Shown: positions 17,512-24,821 of the stretch, piece after piece
Numbering within the stretch: position 1 is the stretch's first letter
How the letters are laid out: each line of letters opens with the position of its first letter
Notes under the pieces: generated by a model
What the model saw: the letters and a program-made list of their open reading frames with translations, nothing else
Told to the model about the DNA's origin: nothing
Database searches by the model: none
Origin: Sphingomonadaceae bacterium
GTDB taxonomy: Bacteria > Pseudomonadota > Alphaproteobacteria > Sphingomonadales > Sphingomonadaceae
Assembly (NCBI GenBank): GCA_947463325.1
Contig: CANHQT010000019.1
Location: 1 to 43,720 of the forward strand
Direction: 5' to 3'
Length of the DNA: 43,720 nucleotides
Made by a program: the position numbers and the translations under genes

Positions 17512-18107
17512 CCATTCGCAGCCTGTTCCACACGCCGGTTTATGAAGGCGATCTCGGCGATGCAGCGCTGGTTGAGGCGCTGCTCGGGATGGCGCACACC
17601 CTCGCCCACGACGACCGCGCCGGTGCGCGCTGGTCACGCGAGCACCGCTACAAGGGCTACACCAGCTATGCGAGCCTCAATGACCTGCCGCTGCGCGATC
17701 CCGATGCCGCGGCGCTGGTGAAAAAGCTCGACCGGCATGTCGCGGCCTTTGCCAAGGCCTGCGCCTTCGACCTGCCCAAGCGCCTCAAATGCGACAGCCT
17801 GTGGGTCAACATCCTCAAATCCGGCGGCATGCATTCGGGCCATATCCACCCGCACAGCGTGGTTTCCGGCACGCTCTACCTCGATGTGCCCGAAGGGGCC
17901 GGCGGCCTGAGGTTCGAAGATCCGCGTCTGCCGTTGATGATGGCCGCACCCATGCGCAGCGGCGATGCGCCCGAAGCATTGCGTCCGCACGTCACCATCA
18001 CTCCCCGCCCCGGCATGATCCTGCTGTGGGAAAGCTGGCTCAGGCACGAAGTCGAGGCCCATGGCGGGAAATCGGAACGCGTTTCGATCAGTTTCAACTA
18101 TAGCTGA
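17508..18107 (+). CDS. 2OG-Fe(II) oxygenase family protein
   Basis: A 199-residue protein of the putative 2-oxoglutarate/Fe(II) oxygenase group (TIGR02466-like). The double-stranded beta-helix core shows the iron-binding region HSGHIHPHSVVSGTLYLD, a distal His in LRHEVEAHGG, and the 2OG-binding Arg-Ser in SERVSISFN near the C-terminus. No signal peptide. ATG 17508 overlaps the pth stop by four bases. The substrate is unknown. The coupling to pth suggests a link to translation, as for ribosomal or tRNA hydroxylases, but that is only context. The next gene overlaps its stop by one base. Confidence 0.78.
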   Translation: MTIRSLFHTPVYEGDLGDAALVEALLGMAHTLAHDDRAGARWSREHRYKGYTSYASLNDLPLRDPDAAALVKKLDRHVAAFAKACAFDLPKRLKCDSLWVNILKSGGMHSGHIHPHSVVSGTLYLDVPEGAGGLRFEDPRLPLMMAAPMRSGDAPEALRPHVTITPRPGMILLWESWLRHEVEAHGGKSERVSISFNYS

Positions 18108-18688
18108 TGACAAGGCGCTCCCGCCCGCGCAGGTTGGAAACAAGCGACCTGCCGTTCCTTATCGGGCGACCGACTTGGGCCGCGTGCCTCACATTCGCTG
18201 TCGGGCTGCTGCTTGGCGCCGGTGCTTTCGCGATATTGTGGCTCCTGACGGACGGGCTTGCTGCCGATCTCCACTGGTACCAGCTGGTATTCTATACGGT
18301 CGCAGTGACATTATTCGGCATGGGGGCAGTGATCGGTTTTGACCGGAGCTTCGGCTTTCAACTCACGCTCGACATAGAAGGGGTGCGTATCAGCGGGCTG
18401 TTCACACGGCGGCTCCTCACCTGGCAGGAGATCACCGATATCCGCTTTCGCAGGGGACGTTGGTACGGCTCGGTTGATGTCTACAGGGTCGGTCACATCG
18501 CGATCCATGTCGATGGATCAAACAACCCGCGCCGACACTGGTCGAGCCTGTGGTTCGGCTATTACGATATCCCCCGGTTGATGAAACTCAGCGCGAAAGA
18601 GTTGACCGCGCTGCTCCGCCACGCCAAGCGGCGCGCCGATGCGGGGTGGCCGGACGCTGCCCCACGAACCAGACAGAAAGCAGGATAA
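18107..18688 (+). CDS. Membrane protein with PH-like C-terminal domain
   Basis: A 193-residue protein I cannot name. Residues 22-45 (CLTFAVGLLLGAGAFAILWLL) and about 55-75 (LVFYTVAVTLFGMGAVIGF) are membrane spans. The rest reads like a bacterial PH-type domain: TLDIEGVRISGLFTRRLLTW, then ITDIRFRRGRWYGSVDVY and IAIHVDGSNNP, followed by a basic helix. It overlaps the previous stop by one base (TGATG) and its own stop overlaps the ychF start (TAATG), so it is embedded in the pth-ychF unit. Function unknown. Confidence 0.65.
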   Translation: MTRRSRPRRLETSDLPFLIGRPTWAACLTFAVGLLLGAGAFAILWLLTDGLAADLHWYQLVFYTVAVTLFGMGAVIGFDRSFGFQLTLDIEGVRISGLFTRRLLTWQEITDIRFRRGRWYGSVDVYRVGHIAIHVDGSNNPRRHWSSLWFGYYDIPRLMKLSAKELTALLRHAKRRADAGWPDAAPRTRQKAG

Positions 18689-19785
18689 TGGGTTTCAAAT
18701 GCGGTATCGTCGGGCTGCCGAATGTCGGCAAGTCCACGCTGTTCAACGCGCTGACCGAAACACAGGCGGCGCAGGCAGCCAATTACCCCTTCTGCACCAT
18801 CGAACCCAATGTCGGGCAGGTGGCTGTGCCGGATCCGCGTCTGCAAAAGCTGGCAGGAATCGCGAACAGCCAGAAGATCATCGAAACGCAGCTTGCCTTC
18901 GTCGATATCGCAGGGCTGGTGCGCGGGGCGAGCAAGGGCGAAGGCCTCGGCAACCAGTTCCTCGGCAACATCCGCGAGGTGGACGCGGTCGTCCATGTGC
19001 TGCGCTGTTTCGAGAATGACGACATCCAGCATGTCGACAACCGCGTCGATCCCATCGCCGATGCCGAAACGGTCGAAACCGAACTGCTGCTCGCCGACCT
19101 CGAGAGCCTCGAAAAGCGTGTTCCTGCCTTCCAGAAAAAGGCCGCGCAGGGCGACAAGGAAGCCAAGGCGGCGGCTGCCGTGCTCGGCCAGGCGCTCGAT
19201 CTGCTGCGTGATGGCAAGCCGGCGCGGCTGACTCAGCCCGGCGACGACGACCAGGCACGCATTTTCGCGCAAGCACAGCTGCTGACGTCCAAGCCCGTGC
19301 TCTATGTTTGCAATGTCGAGGAAGGCTCAGCCGCTGAAGGCAATGCGTTCAGCGCGCGCGTATTCGAGAAGGCCAAGGCCGAGGGCGCACAGGCCGTGGT
19401 CGTATCCGCCGCGATCGAGAGCGAGCTGGTCGGCATGGACGCCGACGAACGCATGCTGTTCCTTGAGGAACTGGGCCTGCATGAAACCGGCCTCGCCCGC
19501 GTCGTGCGCGCCGGATATGATCTCCTCCACCTCATAACATTCTTCACCGTGGGCCCGAAGGAAGCGCGCGCCTGGACGGTCGAGCGCGGAGCAACCGCGC
19601 CCGAAGCCGCAGGCGTCATCCACAGCGATTTCCAGAAGGGCTTTATCCGTGCTGAAACCGTCGCCTACGACGATTTCGTGACGCTGGGCGGTGAAGCCCG
19701 TGCACGTGAGGCCGGCAAGCTCCGCGCCGAAGGCAAGGCCTATGTGGTGCAGGACGGGGACGTCATGCACTTCCTGCACAGCTGA
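18688..19785 (+). CDS. ychF: Redox-regulated ATPase YchF (Obg-family)
   Basis: A universally conserved Obg-family P-loop NTPase that prefers ATP and binds ribosomes; tied to translation and oxidative stress control. The 365 residues fit YchF. Motifs are G1 GLPNVGKST (residues 9-17), NYPFCTIEPN (switch I), DIAGLVRGASKGEGLGNQFL (switch II), NVEEG in place of the usual NKxD (this explains the ATP preference in the family), and a C-terminal TGS domain ending QDGDVMHFLHS. The ATG overlaps the upstream stop (TAATG). Cytoplasmic. Confidence 0.95.
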   Translation: MGFKCGIVGLPNVGKSTLFNALTETQAAQAANYPFCTIEPNVGQVAVPDPRLQKLAGIANSQKIIETQLAFVDIAGLVRGASKGEGLGNQFLGNIREVDAVVHVLRCFENDDIQHVDNRVDPIADAETVETELLLADLESLEKRVPAFQKKAAQGDKEAKAAAAVLGQALDLLRDGKPARLTQPGDDDQARIFAQAQLLTSKPVLYVCNVEEGSAAEGNAFSARVFEKAKAEGAQAVVVSAAIESELVGMDADERMLFLEELGLHETGLARVVRAGYDLLHLITFFTVGPKEARAWTVERGATAPEAAGVIHSDFQKGFIRAETVAYDDFVTLGGEARAREAGKLRAEGKAYVVQDGDVMHFLHS

Positions 19786-19803
19786 TTGCGCCCACCAACC
19801 CGG

Positions 19804-19831
19804 TTGCACGGCGCCCGCGCCGCGATAAACT
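19804..19831 (+). promoter_or_regulatory. Possible sigma-70-type promoter for the OmpA-like gene
   Basis: TTGCAC (19804-19809), a 16-bp spacer and TAAACT (19826-19831) lie in the gap after ychF, 33 bp before the ATG at 19864. This is a fair match to a housekeeping promoter and would start transcription of the phoD-containing chain. Confidence 0.35.
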
Positions 19832-19863
19832 AGTTCTGATTTAAGATTGTGGAGTTTCGACCG

Positions 19864-20283
19864 ATGCTGTTGCGTAGCCTCACTCTTGTAGCCTGTGTCG
19901 CCACCATCGGTTCCGCGTCGGCAATCGCGCAGACGGCAAACACGTCTGCAACGCCCGCACCCGCTGCGGCACAGGCCGGCCCTCCGTTCGTCATCCCCTT
20001 CACGCGTGGCGGAACCAGCATCAACACGGAGATGGAAACCGCGCTCGACCGCGCTGTCGCCTATGCACAGAGCAACCGCACCATGGGCGTCGTCATCACC
20101 GGTATCGCCGATGCACGAGGCAGCGATTCGTCACGAGCAAGCCGCGCGCGCGCAATGGCCAACAATGTGCGCATCTATTTCCGCGAAAATGGCGTGCCGG
20201 AAACGCGCACCAGCACCGCAGCAGAGGGTGATGCATCGCCGACGGCTGTGAACCGCGTGGAAATCACCTTCGTCGCACGCTGA
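19864..20283 (+). CDS. Exported small protein with OmpA-C-like fold
   Basis: A 139-residue protein with a Sec signal peptide (LLRSLTLVACVATIGSASAIAQ) and a single C-terminal domain that reads like a reduced OmpA/MotB peptidoglycan-binding domain: MGVVITGIADARGSDSS, ASRARAMANNVRIYFRENGV, and PTAVNRVEITFVA at the end. The usual DxxGxxxxN-x2-LSxxRA pattern is only partly kept, so peptidoglycan binding is uncertain. There is no barrel or lipobox, so it is probably a free periplasmic protein. GGAG precedes ATG 19864. It is followed by phoD. Confidence 0.65.
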   Translation: MLLRSLTLVACVATIGSASAIAQTANTSATPAPAAAQAGPPFVIPFTRGGTSINTEMETALDRAVAYAQSNRTMGVVITGIADARGSDSSRASRARAMANNVRIYFRENGVPETRTSTAAEGDASPTAVNRVEITFVAR

Positions 20284-20379
20284 CAAAGCACAACAGGATC
20301 AATGGCCAATCGGTCATTGCACTGTCGCCACGGGCGTCTAGGAAAGCAGCATCCATCCGCAAGCGGAGCTGTGTCGCCT

Positions 20380-21942
20380 ATGTTCTCCCGCCGCCTGTTC
20401 CTTGCCACCGGCACCGCTGCCGCGCTCACCGCCCCCGCGATTGTGAGCGCGCGCAGCCTGTGGCGCGACTATCCCTTCAGCCTGGGCGTGGCATCCGGCG
20501 ATCCGGCCAGCGACGGCTTTGTGATCTGGACCAAGCTCGCACCCGAACCGCTTGCGCCGCACGGCGGGATGGCTCTGGCCAATGCCAGCGTCGACTGGGA
20601 AGTCGCTGAGGATAGCGGTTTCCGCACTGTTGTTCAGCGCGGCACTTTTCTCGCCCGTCCGGAACTCGGCCATACGGTGCATGTCGAAGTTTCAGGTTTG
20701 CGACCCGACCGGCCCTATTTCTACCGCTTCACCTGCATGGGCGAGCAGAGCCTGCGCGGGCGGGCGCGGACGCTGCCGGCCGCCGGCACGCGTCCCGACA
20801 GCCTGAAGTTCGGCGTTGCCGGGTGCCAGAATTACGAGGATGGCTTCTACGGCGCCTTCCGCCATTTGGCGAATGAGGCCGACCTCGCCTTCGTCTATCA
20901 TTACGGCGACTTCATCTACGAATATCGCCAGCCTTTCGAGATTGTCGGCGGACTGCCGGCAGCGCCGGTCCGCCAGCATGCATTCCGCAATCTCATCGAC
21001 GTGGCCGACTATCGCCTTGCCTATGCGCAAGTCCTGTCGGACATGGACATGCAGGCGGCACGCGTTTCACACCCCTTCCTGTCCAGTTTCGATGACCATG
21101 AGGTCAACAACAACTGGGTGTCGATGATCGACAATTGGACGATGGAAAATGGCAGCAGCCCTGATGCCGCCCCGGCTGAGGTCTTTGCTTTCCGCCGTGC
21201 GGCTGCGTTCCAGGCCTGGTACGAGCACATGCCGGTACGCCGCTCGCTGTTGCCGCGCGGGCCGGATATCGCGCTCAACCGCGAGCTGCGCTATGGCGAT
21301 CTCCTGTCGCTGCAGCTGCTCGACACACGCCAATATCGCAGCGACCAGCCGTGTGGTGACGGGTTTAAGACCGAATGTGCCGATGTGCGCGCAGAAGACC
21401 GCACTGTGCTCGGGCGCGAGCAGGAGGCATGGCTCGCCCGCAATCTTGAAAATCAGGCGCAATGGTATGGCCTTGCCCAGCAGATCATGATGATGAGCCT
21501 CGACCGCAGGCGGCGGCCGGAAGAGCCGCAAAAAATCCTCAACCTCGACAGTTGGGCGGGTTACGAGGCGGCACGGCAACGGATGCTCAGCCGCATCGCA
21601 GGCCTGGGCAACACCATCGTGCTGACCGGTGACGAGCATCAGAATTTTGCGGGCGATCTCGTCCACCGCGACCGTGTGGTGGGCAGCGAATTTGTTGCCA
21701 CCTCAATCTCCAGTGGCGGTGACGGCAGCAACCTCCGGCAAGGCAGCGACGTCTTCCTCGCCAACAACCCCGAAGTGAAATTCGTCAACGACCAACGCGG
21801 CTATGTCACCTGTGAAGTGAACCGCGAGGCGTGGCGCACAAACTACATGGTCATGGATCGGGTGACGGTGCCCGGCGGCACAATCAGCCGCCGCGCGACT
21901 GCCGAAGTCGCACATGGCACCCCCGGCGTGAGGATGGCCTGA
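20380..21942 (+). CDS. phoD: Alkaline phosphatase D family protein (Tat-exported)
   Basis: A metal-dependent phosphodiesterase/phosphomonoesterase of the PhoD family, 520 residues, releasing phosphate from organic esters in the periplasm. The N-terminus is a Tat signal (SRRLFLATGTAAALTAPAIVSA). The PhoD N-terminal domain follows (FSLGVASGDPASDGFVIWTK). The catalytic domain has GVAGCQNYEDGF, YHYGDFIYEY, FDDHEVNNNW and LTGDEHQNFAGDL. ATG 20380 puts the twin Arg within the first residues. The frame is open to 20302, but that extension has no export logic. GGAG lies 11 bases upstream. The stop overlaps the MaoC gene start by one base. Confidence 0.9.
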   Translation: MFSRRLFLATGTAAALTAPAIVSARSLWRDYPFSLGVASGDPASDGFVIWTKLAPEPLAPHGGMALANASVDWEVAEDSGFRTVVQRGTFLARPELGHTVHVEVSGLRPDRPYFYRFTCMGEQSLRGRARTLPAAGTRPDSLKFGVAGCQNYEDGFYGAFRHLANEADLAFVYHYGDFIYEYRQPFEIVGGLPAAPVRQHAFRNLIDVADYRLAYAQVLSDMDMQAARVSHPFLSSFDDHEVNNNWVSMIDNWTMENGSSPDAAPAEVFAFRRAAAFQAWYEHMPVRRSLLPRGPDIALNRELRYGDLLSLQLLDTRQYRSDQPCGDGFKTECADVRAEDRTVLGREQEAWLARNLENQAQWYGLAQQIMMMSLDRRRRPEEPQKILNLDSWAGYEAARQRMLSRIAGLGNTIVLTGDEHQNFAGDLVHRDRVVGSEFVATSISSGGDGSNLRQGSDVFLANNPEVKFVNDQRGYVTCEVNREAWRTNYMVMDRVTVPGGTISRRATAEVAHGTPGVRMA

Positions 21943-22409
21943 TGGCGATGCGCTATTTCGAGGATCTTGAAGTCGGAACGGTCGAGCGTTTTGGTGCCTA
22001 TCCAGTGACACGCGAAGAAGTGATCGACTTTGCGTCCAGATATGACCCGCAGCCCTTTCACCTCTCTGATGAAGCGGCAGCGCAGACCTATTTCGGCCGG
22101 CTGTCCGCGAGCGGATGGCACACTGGCGCGATGATGATGGCCATGCTGGTTTCGCACATGAAGGAAGGCGAACCACTGGCATCGCTAGGATCGCCGGGGC
22201 TCGATCGGCTGGAATGGCTGAAACCTGTCTATCCAGGCGATACGCTCAGCATCGAAAGCAAGCTTATCGACAAGCGCCGTTCCAAGAATCGTCCAGAAAT
22301 GGGCATCACCAAGTCCGAAACAATGGTGTTGAACCAACATGGTGAGGCAGTCATGCGCATCATCTCCAACGGACTGGTGCGGGTGCGCAATCCGGAAGCC
22401 GACGCATGA
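21942..22409 (+). CDS. MaoC-family dehydratase
   Basis: A 155-residue single hot-dog-fold protein of the MaoC/(R)-specific enoyl-CoA hydratase family. Visible are FEDLEVGTVERFGAYPVTREEVIDFA, the hydratase motif YDPQPFHLSDEAA (catalytic Asp/His pair) and FGRLSASGWHTGAMMM. Such enzymes hydrate enoyl-CoAs, and some (PhaJ) feed PHA synthesis. That link is attractive given phaC at 13.5 kb, but the gene is not adjacent. ATG 21942 overlaps the phoD stop by one base, and its stop overlaps the OYE gene start (ATGA). Confidence 0.88.
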   Translation: MAMRYFEDLEVGTVERFGAYPVTREEVIDFASRYDPQPFHLSDEAAAQTYFGRLSASGWHTGAMMMAMLVSHMKEGEPLASLGSPGLDRLEWLKPVYPGDTLSIESKLIDKRRSKNRPEMGITKSETMVLNQHGEAVMRIISNGLVRVRNPEADA

Positions 22410-23740
22410 GCGTGCTCGCAACGCCCATCACATTGCCATGCGGTGCCACTCTGCCCAACCGGCTTACCAAGGCGGCAATGACCGAGGGGCTGGCCGACCC
22501 GCGCGGGCGGCCGACTGCCGAGCTCGAACGCCTATATGGCGTGTGGGGCGCTGGTGGCTGCGGGCTGCTGATTTCCGGCAATGTCATCATTGACCGCGCC
22601 CACCTCGAACGGCCGGGCAATGTCATTTGCGAAGACGGTTTTGCCGATGATGCCACAGCGATGGAGGCGATGCGCCACTGGACGGCTGCCGCGACTGCCA
22701 AAGGCGCGCATTTCTGGGCACAGATCAGCCACGCGGGCCGCCAGACGCAGGCCAAGGTCAACCCTCACCCCAAGGCACCGTCCGCAGTCAAGCTCGGGTT
22801 GCCAGGCGGCCAGTTCGGCGAACCGGTGGCGATGGACGAAGATGATATTGCAGATGTGATTGCTGGCTTTGCGCGAACCGCAACCACCTGTATTGCCGGC
22901 GGCTTCACTGGGGTCCAGGTGCACGCCGCGCACGGTTATCTCCTCTCGCAATTCCTCAGCTCCCGCAGCAACCAGCGCACCGACCGTTGGGGCGGCAGCC
23001 TCGACAACCGGGCTCGGCTGCTGCTGGACGTGGTCAAGGCGGTGCGCGCTGCTGTCGGGCCGGATGTGGCTGTTGCGGTCAAGCTCAACAGCGCTGATTT
23101 CCAGCGCGGTGGCTTTGCCTTTGACGAAAGCCTTCAGGTTGCGCGCTGGCTGGAATCGGCCGGAGTGGATTGCATTGAGATCAGCGGCGGCACCTATGAA
23201 CAGCCCAAGCTGCTCGGCATTGCCGGAATGGAACCAGAGGAAGCACAGCAGGTCGCGGCATCCACCCTCGCACGCGAGGCCTATTTCGTGGATTTTGCCA
23301 AGGCGATGCGCGAACAGCTGTCGATCCCGCTGATGGCAACCGGCGGTTTCCGAACGCGGGCGGCTATGGAACAGGCCGTTGAGGCGGGCGCGGCCGATAT
23401 CATCGGGCTGGCGCGCCCATTATGTGTCGATCCGGCGGGCGCCGCACATCTATTGGCAGGCAGCGAATCCTTGCCACGGCCGGAGCGTGAATTGGCCCTG
23501 CTTCCGGCATGGCTGGCGCCTTTGCGGGCCATTCCAATGGTGCGAGCGATTGACAGTTTTGCGGTGCAATACTGGTATTACAGCCAGATCACCGCCTTGG
23601 GAAAAACTGGCCATACAAACCCCGGATGCAGCGTGTTCGCGGCATTTCGTGAGGTCGAAGGCCACGCTGGCCGCTGGCTGAAGGCCCATCGCAATTCGGC
23701 AGTGGCAAACGCAGACGACAGTCGCAGACAAGCAGGATAG
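22406..23740 (+). CDS. NADH:flavin oxidoreductase (Old Yellow Enzyme family)
   Basis: A 444-residue FMN-dependent TIM-barrel enzyme of the OYE/NADH:flavin oxidoreductase family. Motifs: LPNRLTKAAMTEGLADP at the start, FWAQISHAGRQTQAKV, VQVHAAHGYLLSQFLS, NQRTDRWGGSLDNRARLLLD, LMATGGFRTRAAM and IIGLARPLCVDP (FMN phosphate binding). A C-terminal extension of about 70 residues follows the barrel (VRAIDSFAVQYWYYSQI), as in a sub-branch of this family. It reduces an activated double bond; the substrate is unknown. It overlaps the MaoC gene by four bases, so the pair may act on a common acyl or enone metabolite. Confidence 0.88.
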   Translation: MSVLATPITLPCGATLPNRLTKAAMTEGLADPRGRPTAELERLYGVWGAGGCGLLISGNVIIDRAHLERPGNVICEDGFADDATAMEAMRHWTAAATAKGAHFWAQISHAGRQTQAKVNPHPKAPSAVKLGLPGGQFGEPVAMDEDDIADVIAGFARTATTCIAGGFTGVQVHAAHGYLLSQFLSSRSNQRTDRWGGSLDNRARLLLDVVKAVRAAVGPDVAVAVKLNSADFQRGGFAFDESLQVARWLESAGVDCIEISGGTYEQPKLLGIAGMEPEEAQQVAASTLAREAYFVDFAKAMREQLSIPLMATGGFRTRAAMEQAVEAGAADIIGLARPLCVDPAGAAHLLAGSESLPRPERELALLPAWLAPLRAIPMVRAIDSFAVQYWYYSQITALGKTGHTNPGCSVFAAFREVEGHAGRWLKAHRNSAVANADDSRRQAG

Positions 23741-23752
23741 TCACGACAGATC

Positions 23753-24113
23753 ATGAGCCATCCCGTCACCATCACCGAATTGTTCCTGGTCGCCATGCTG
23801 CTGGTGTTCACCCTGCCTTGGCTGGTGTGGCGGCTGGGGCGGACTCCATTATACGGTGGGAGCATTCCTGGCCGGCGCCATCCTCGATCCGGGTTGGTTT
23901 AACCGGGAGACGCTCGATCGGGTGCGCGCCACTCTGTTGCTGACGATCGTGCGCGTCTATTTTCTGTCGACCGTCCTGCTGGATCGCGGCGTCATCTCCA
24001 GCGCGACCTTCACAGCGCTGCTGCTGATGGCTGTGGCATCGACGATGCTGACTGTGCCGATGGTCACGCCGCGCCTTGCAAAGCTGCGCGCCTTGGTCGG
24101 GAAGCGGGGGTAG
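23753..24113 (+). pseudogene. Decayed cation:proton antiporter gene (internal deletions and frameshift)
   Basis: From ATG 23753 the frame encodes a membrane-helix start (TELFLVAMLLVFTLPWLVWRLGRT), then shifts at about 23838-23850 into another frame. The new frame reads LHYTVGAFLAGAILDPGWFN, a stretch typical of the middle of Kef/CPA2-type antiporters. It jumps again in sense to YFLSTVLLDRGVISSATFTA and LLMAVASTMLTVPMV, the usual C-terminal end of these proteins, and stops at 24111-24113. Only about 120 of the usual 400 or so residues remain. The first frame stops at 23900-23902. This looks like a gene eroded by internal deletions. A small intact ORF from GTG 23856 could still be translated but would not be a transporter. 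Confidence 0.75.
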
Positions 24114-24141
24114 GCGCCTATCCCCGCACAGCGCCGTCGCC

Positions 24142-24804
24142 TCAGGCGGCGGCAGCCTTTTCGGCAGCAATACGGCGCAGCGCGCGTTCGAATACTTCTG
24201 CGGTCTGTCCGCCCGAAATCAGGTAGCGACCATCAATGACCAGCGTTGGCACGGCCTGCACACCCTGCCGGCGCCAGAAATCCTCCGCAGCCCGAACATC
24301 CGCGGCATAGCGGTCGGAGGCGAGGATAGCTGCGGCCTCCGGGCCATCAAGCCCTGCGGCGTCGACGACCTCCACCAACACGCCATGATCGGCAATGTTG
24401 CGACCATCGGTGAAATGGGCAGTGAACAACGCATGCTTCAGGGTTCGCTGCGCATTGCCGCCTAGCGATCCGCTCCAATGGAGCAGCCGGTGCGCGTCGA
24501 ACGTATTCCAGATCCGGCTGTCCGGCCCCGTTTTCATCGCAAAGCCGATGTCCGCAGCCCGCCCCCGTATGGCATCACGCGATGCAGCGGACTGCTCCGG
24601 GCTCGCGCCATATTTGCGGGTGATATGCTCGGCGACATTCTCGCCTTCGGGCGGCATCGCCGGATTGAGCTCGAACGGATGGAACCGGATGTCGGCGGAA
24701 ACGCCCTCGATCCGCTGCAGCGCCTCTTCAAGCCCGCCAAGCCCGATAATGCACCAGGGGCAGACGATGTCCGAAACGAAATCGATGTCCAGTGTGACGG
24801 TCAT
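24142..24804 (-). CDS. DsbA-family oxidoreductase (FrnE-like)
   Basis: A 220-residue cytoplasmic thioredoxin-fold protein of the DsbA/FrnE/2-hydroxychromene-2-carboxylate isomerase group. The redox motif CPWC is at residues 15-18 (FVSDIVCPWCIIG). An all-helical insert follows, then the cis-Pro region GVQAVPTLVIDGRYLISGGQ near the C-terminus. No signal peptide. ATG 24804 is chosen because GAGGTAAGGGGG precedes it; an upstream start would overlap the end of mutL. It lies 17 bp after mutL on the same strand and is probably co-transcribed. FrnE proteins are tied to oxidative stress and polyketide biosynthesis; the actual role here is unknown. Confidence 0.85.
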   Translation of the reverse strand: MTVTLDIDFVSDIVCPWCIIGLGGLEEALQRIEGVSADIRFHPFELNPAMPPEGENVAEHITRKYGASPEQSAASRDAIRGRAADIGFAMKTGPDSRIWNTFDAHRLLHWSGSLGGNAQRTLKHALFTAHFTDGRNIADHGVLVEVVDAAGLDGPEAAAILASDRYAADVRAAEDFWRRQGVQAVPTLVIDGRYLISGGQTAEVFERALRRIAAEKAAAA

Positions 24805-24821
24805 CAGCGCCCCCTTACCTC

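Noticed and set aside
15556-17637. 693-codon open frame on the - strand across phaZ, rplY and pth
   Set aside because: It is antisense to three well-supported genes, is His/Arg/Ala-rich with no domain pattern, and arises from GC-rich codon bias.
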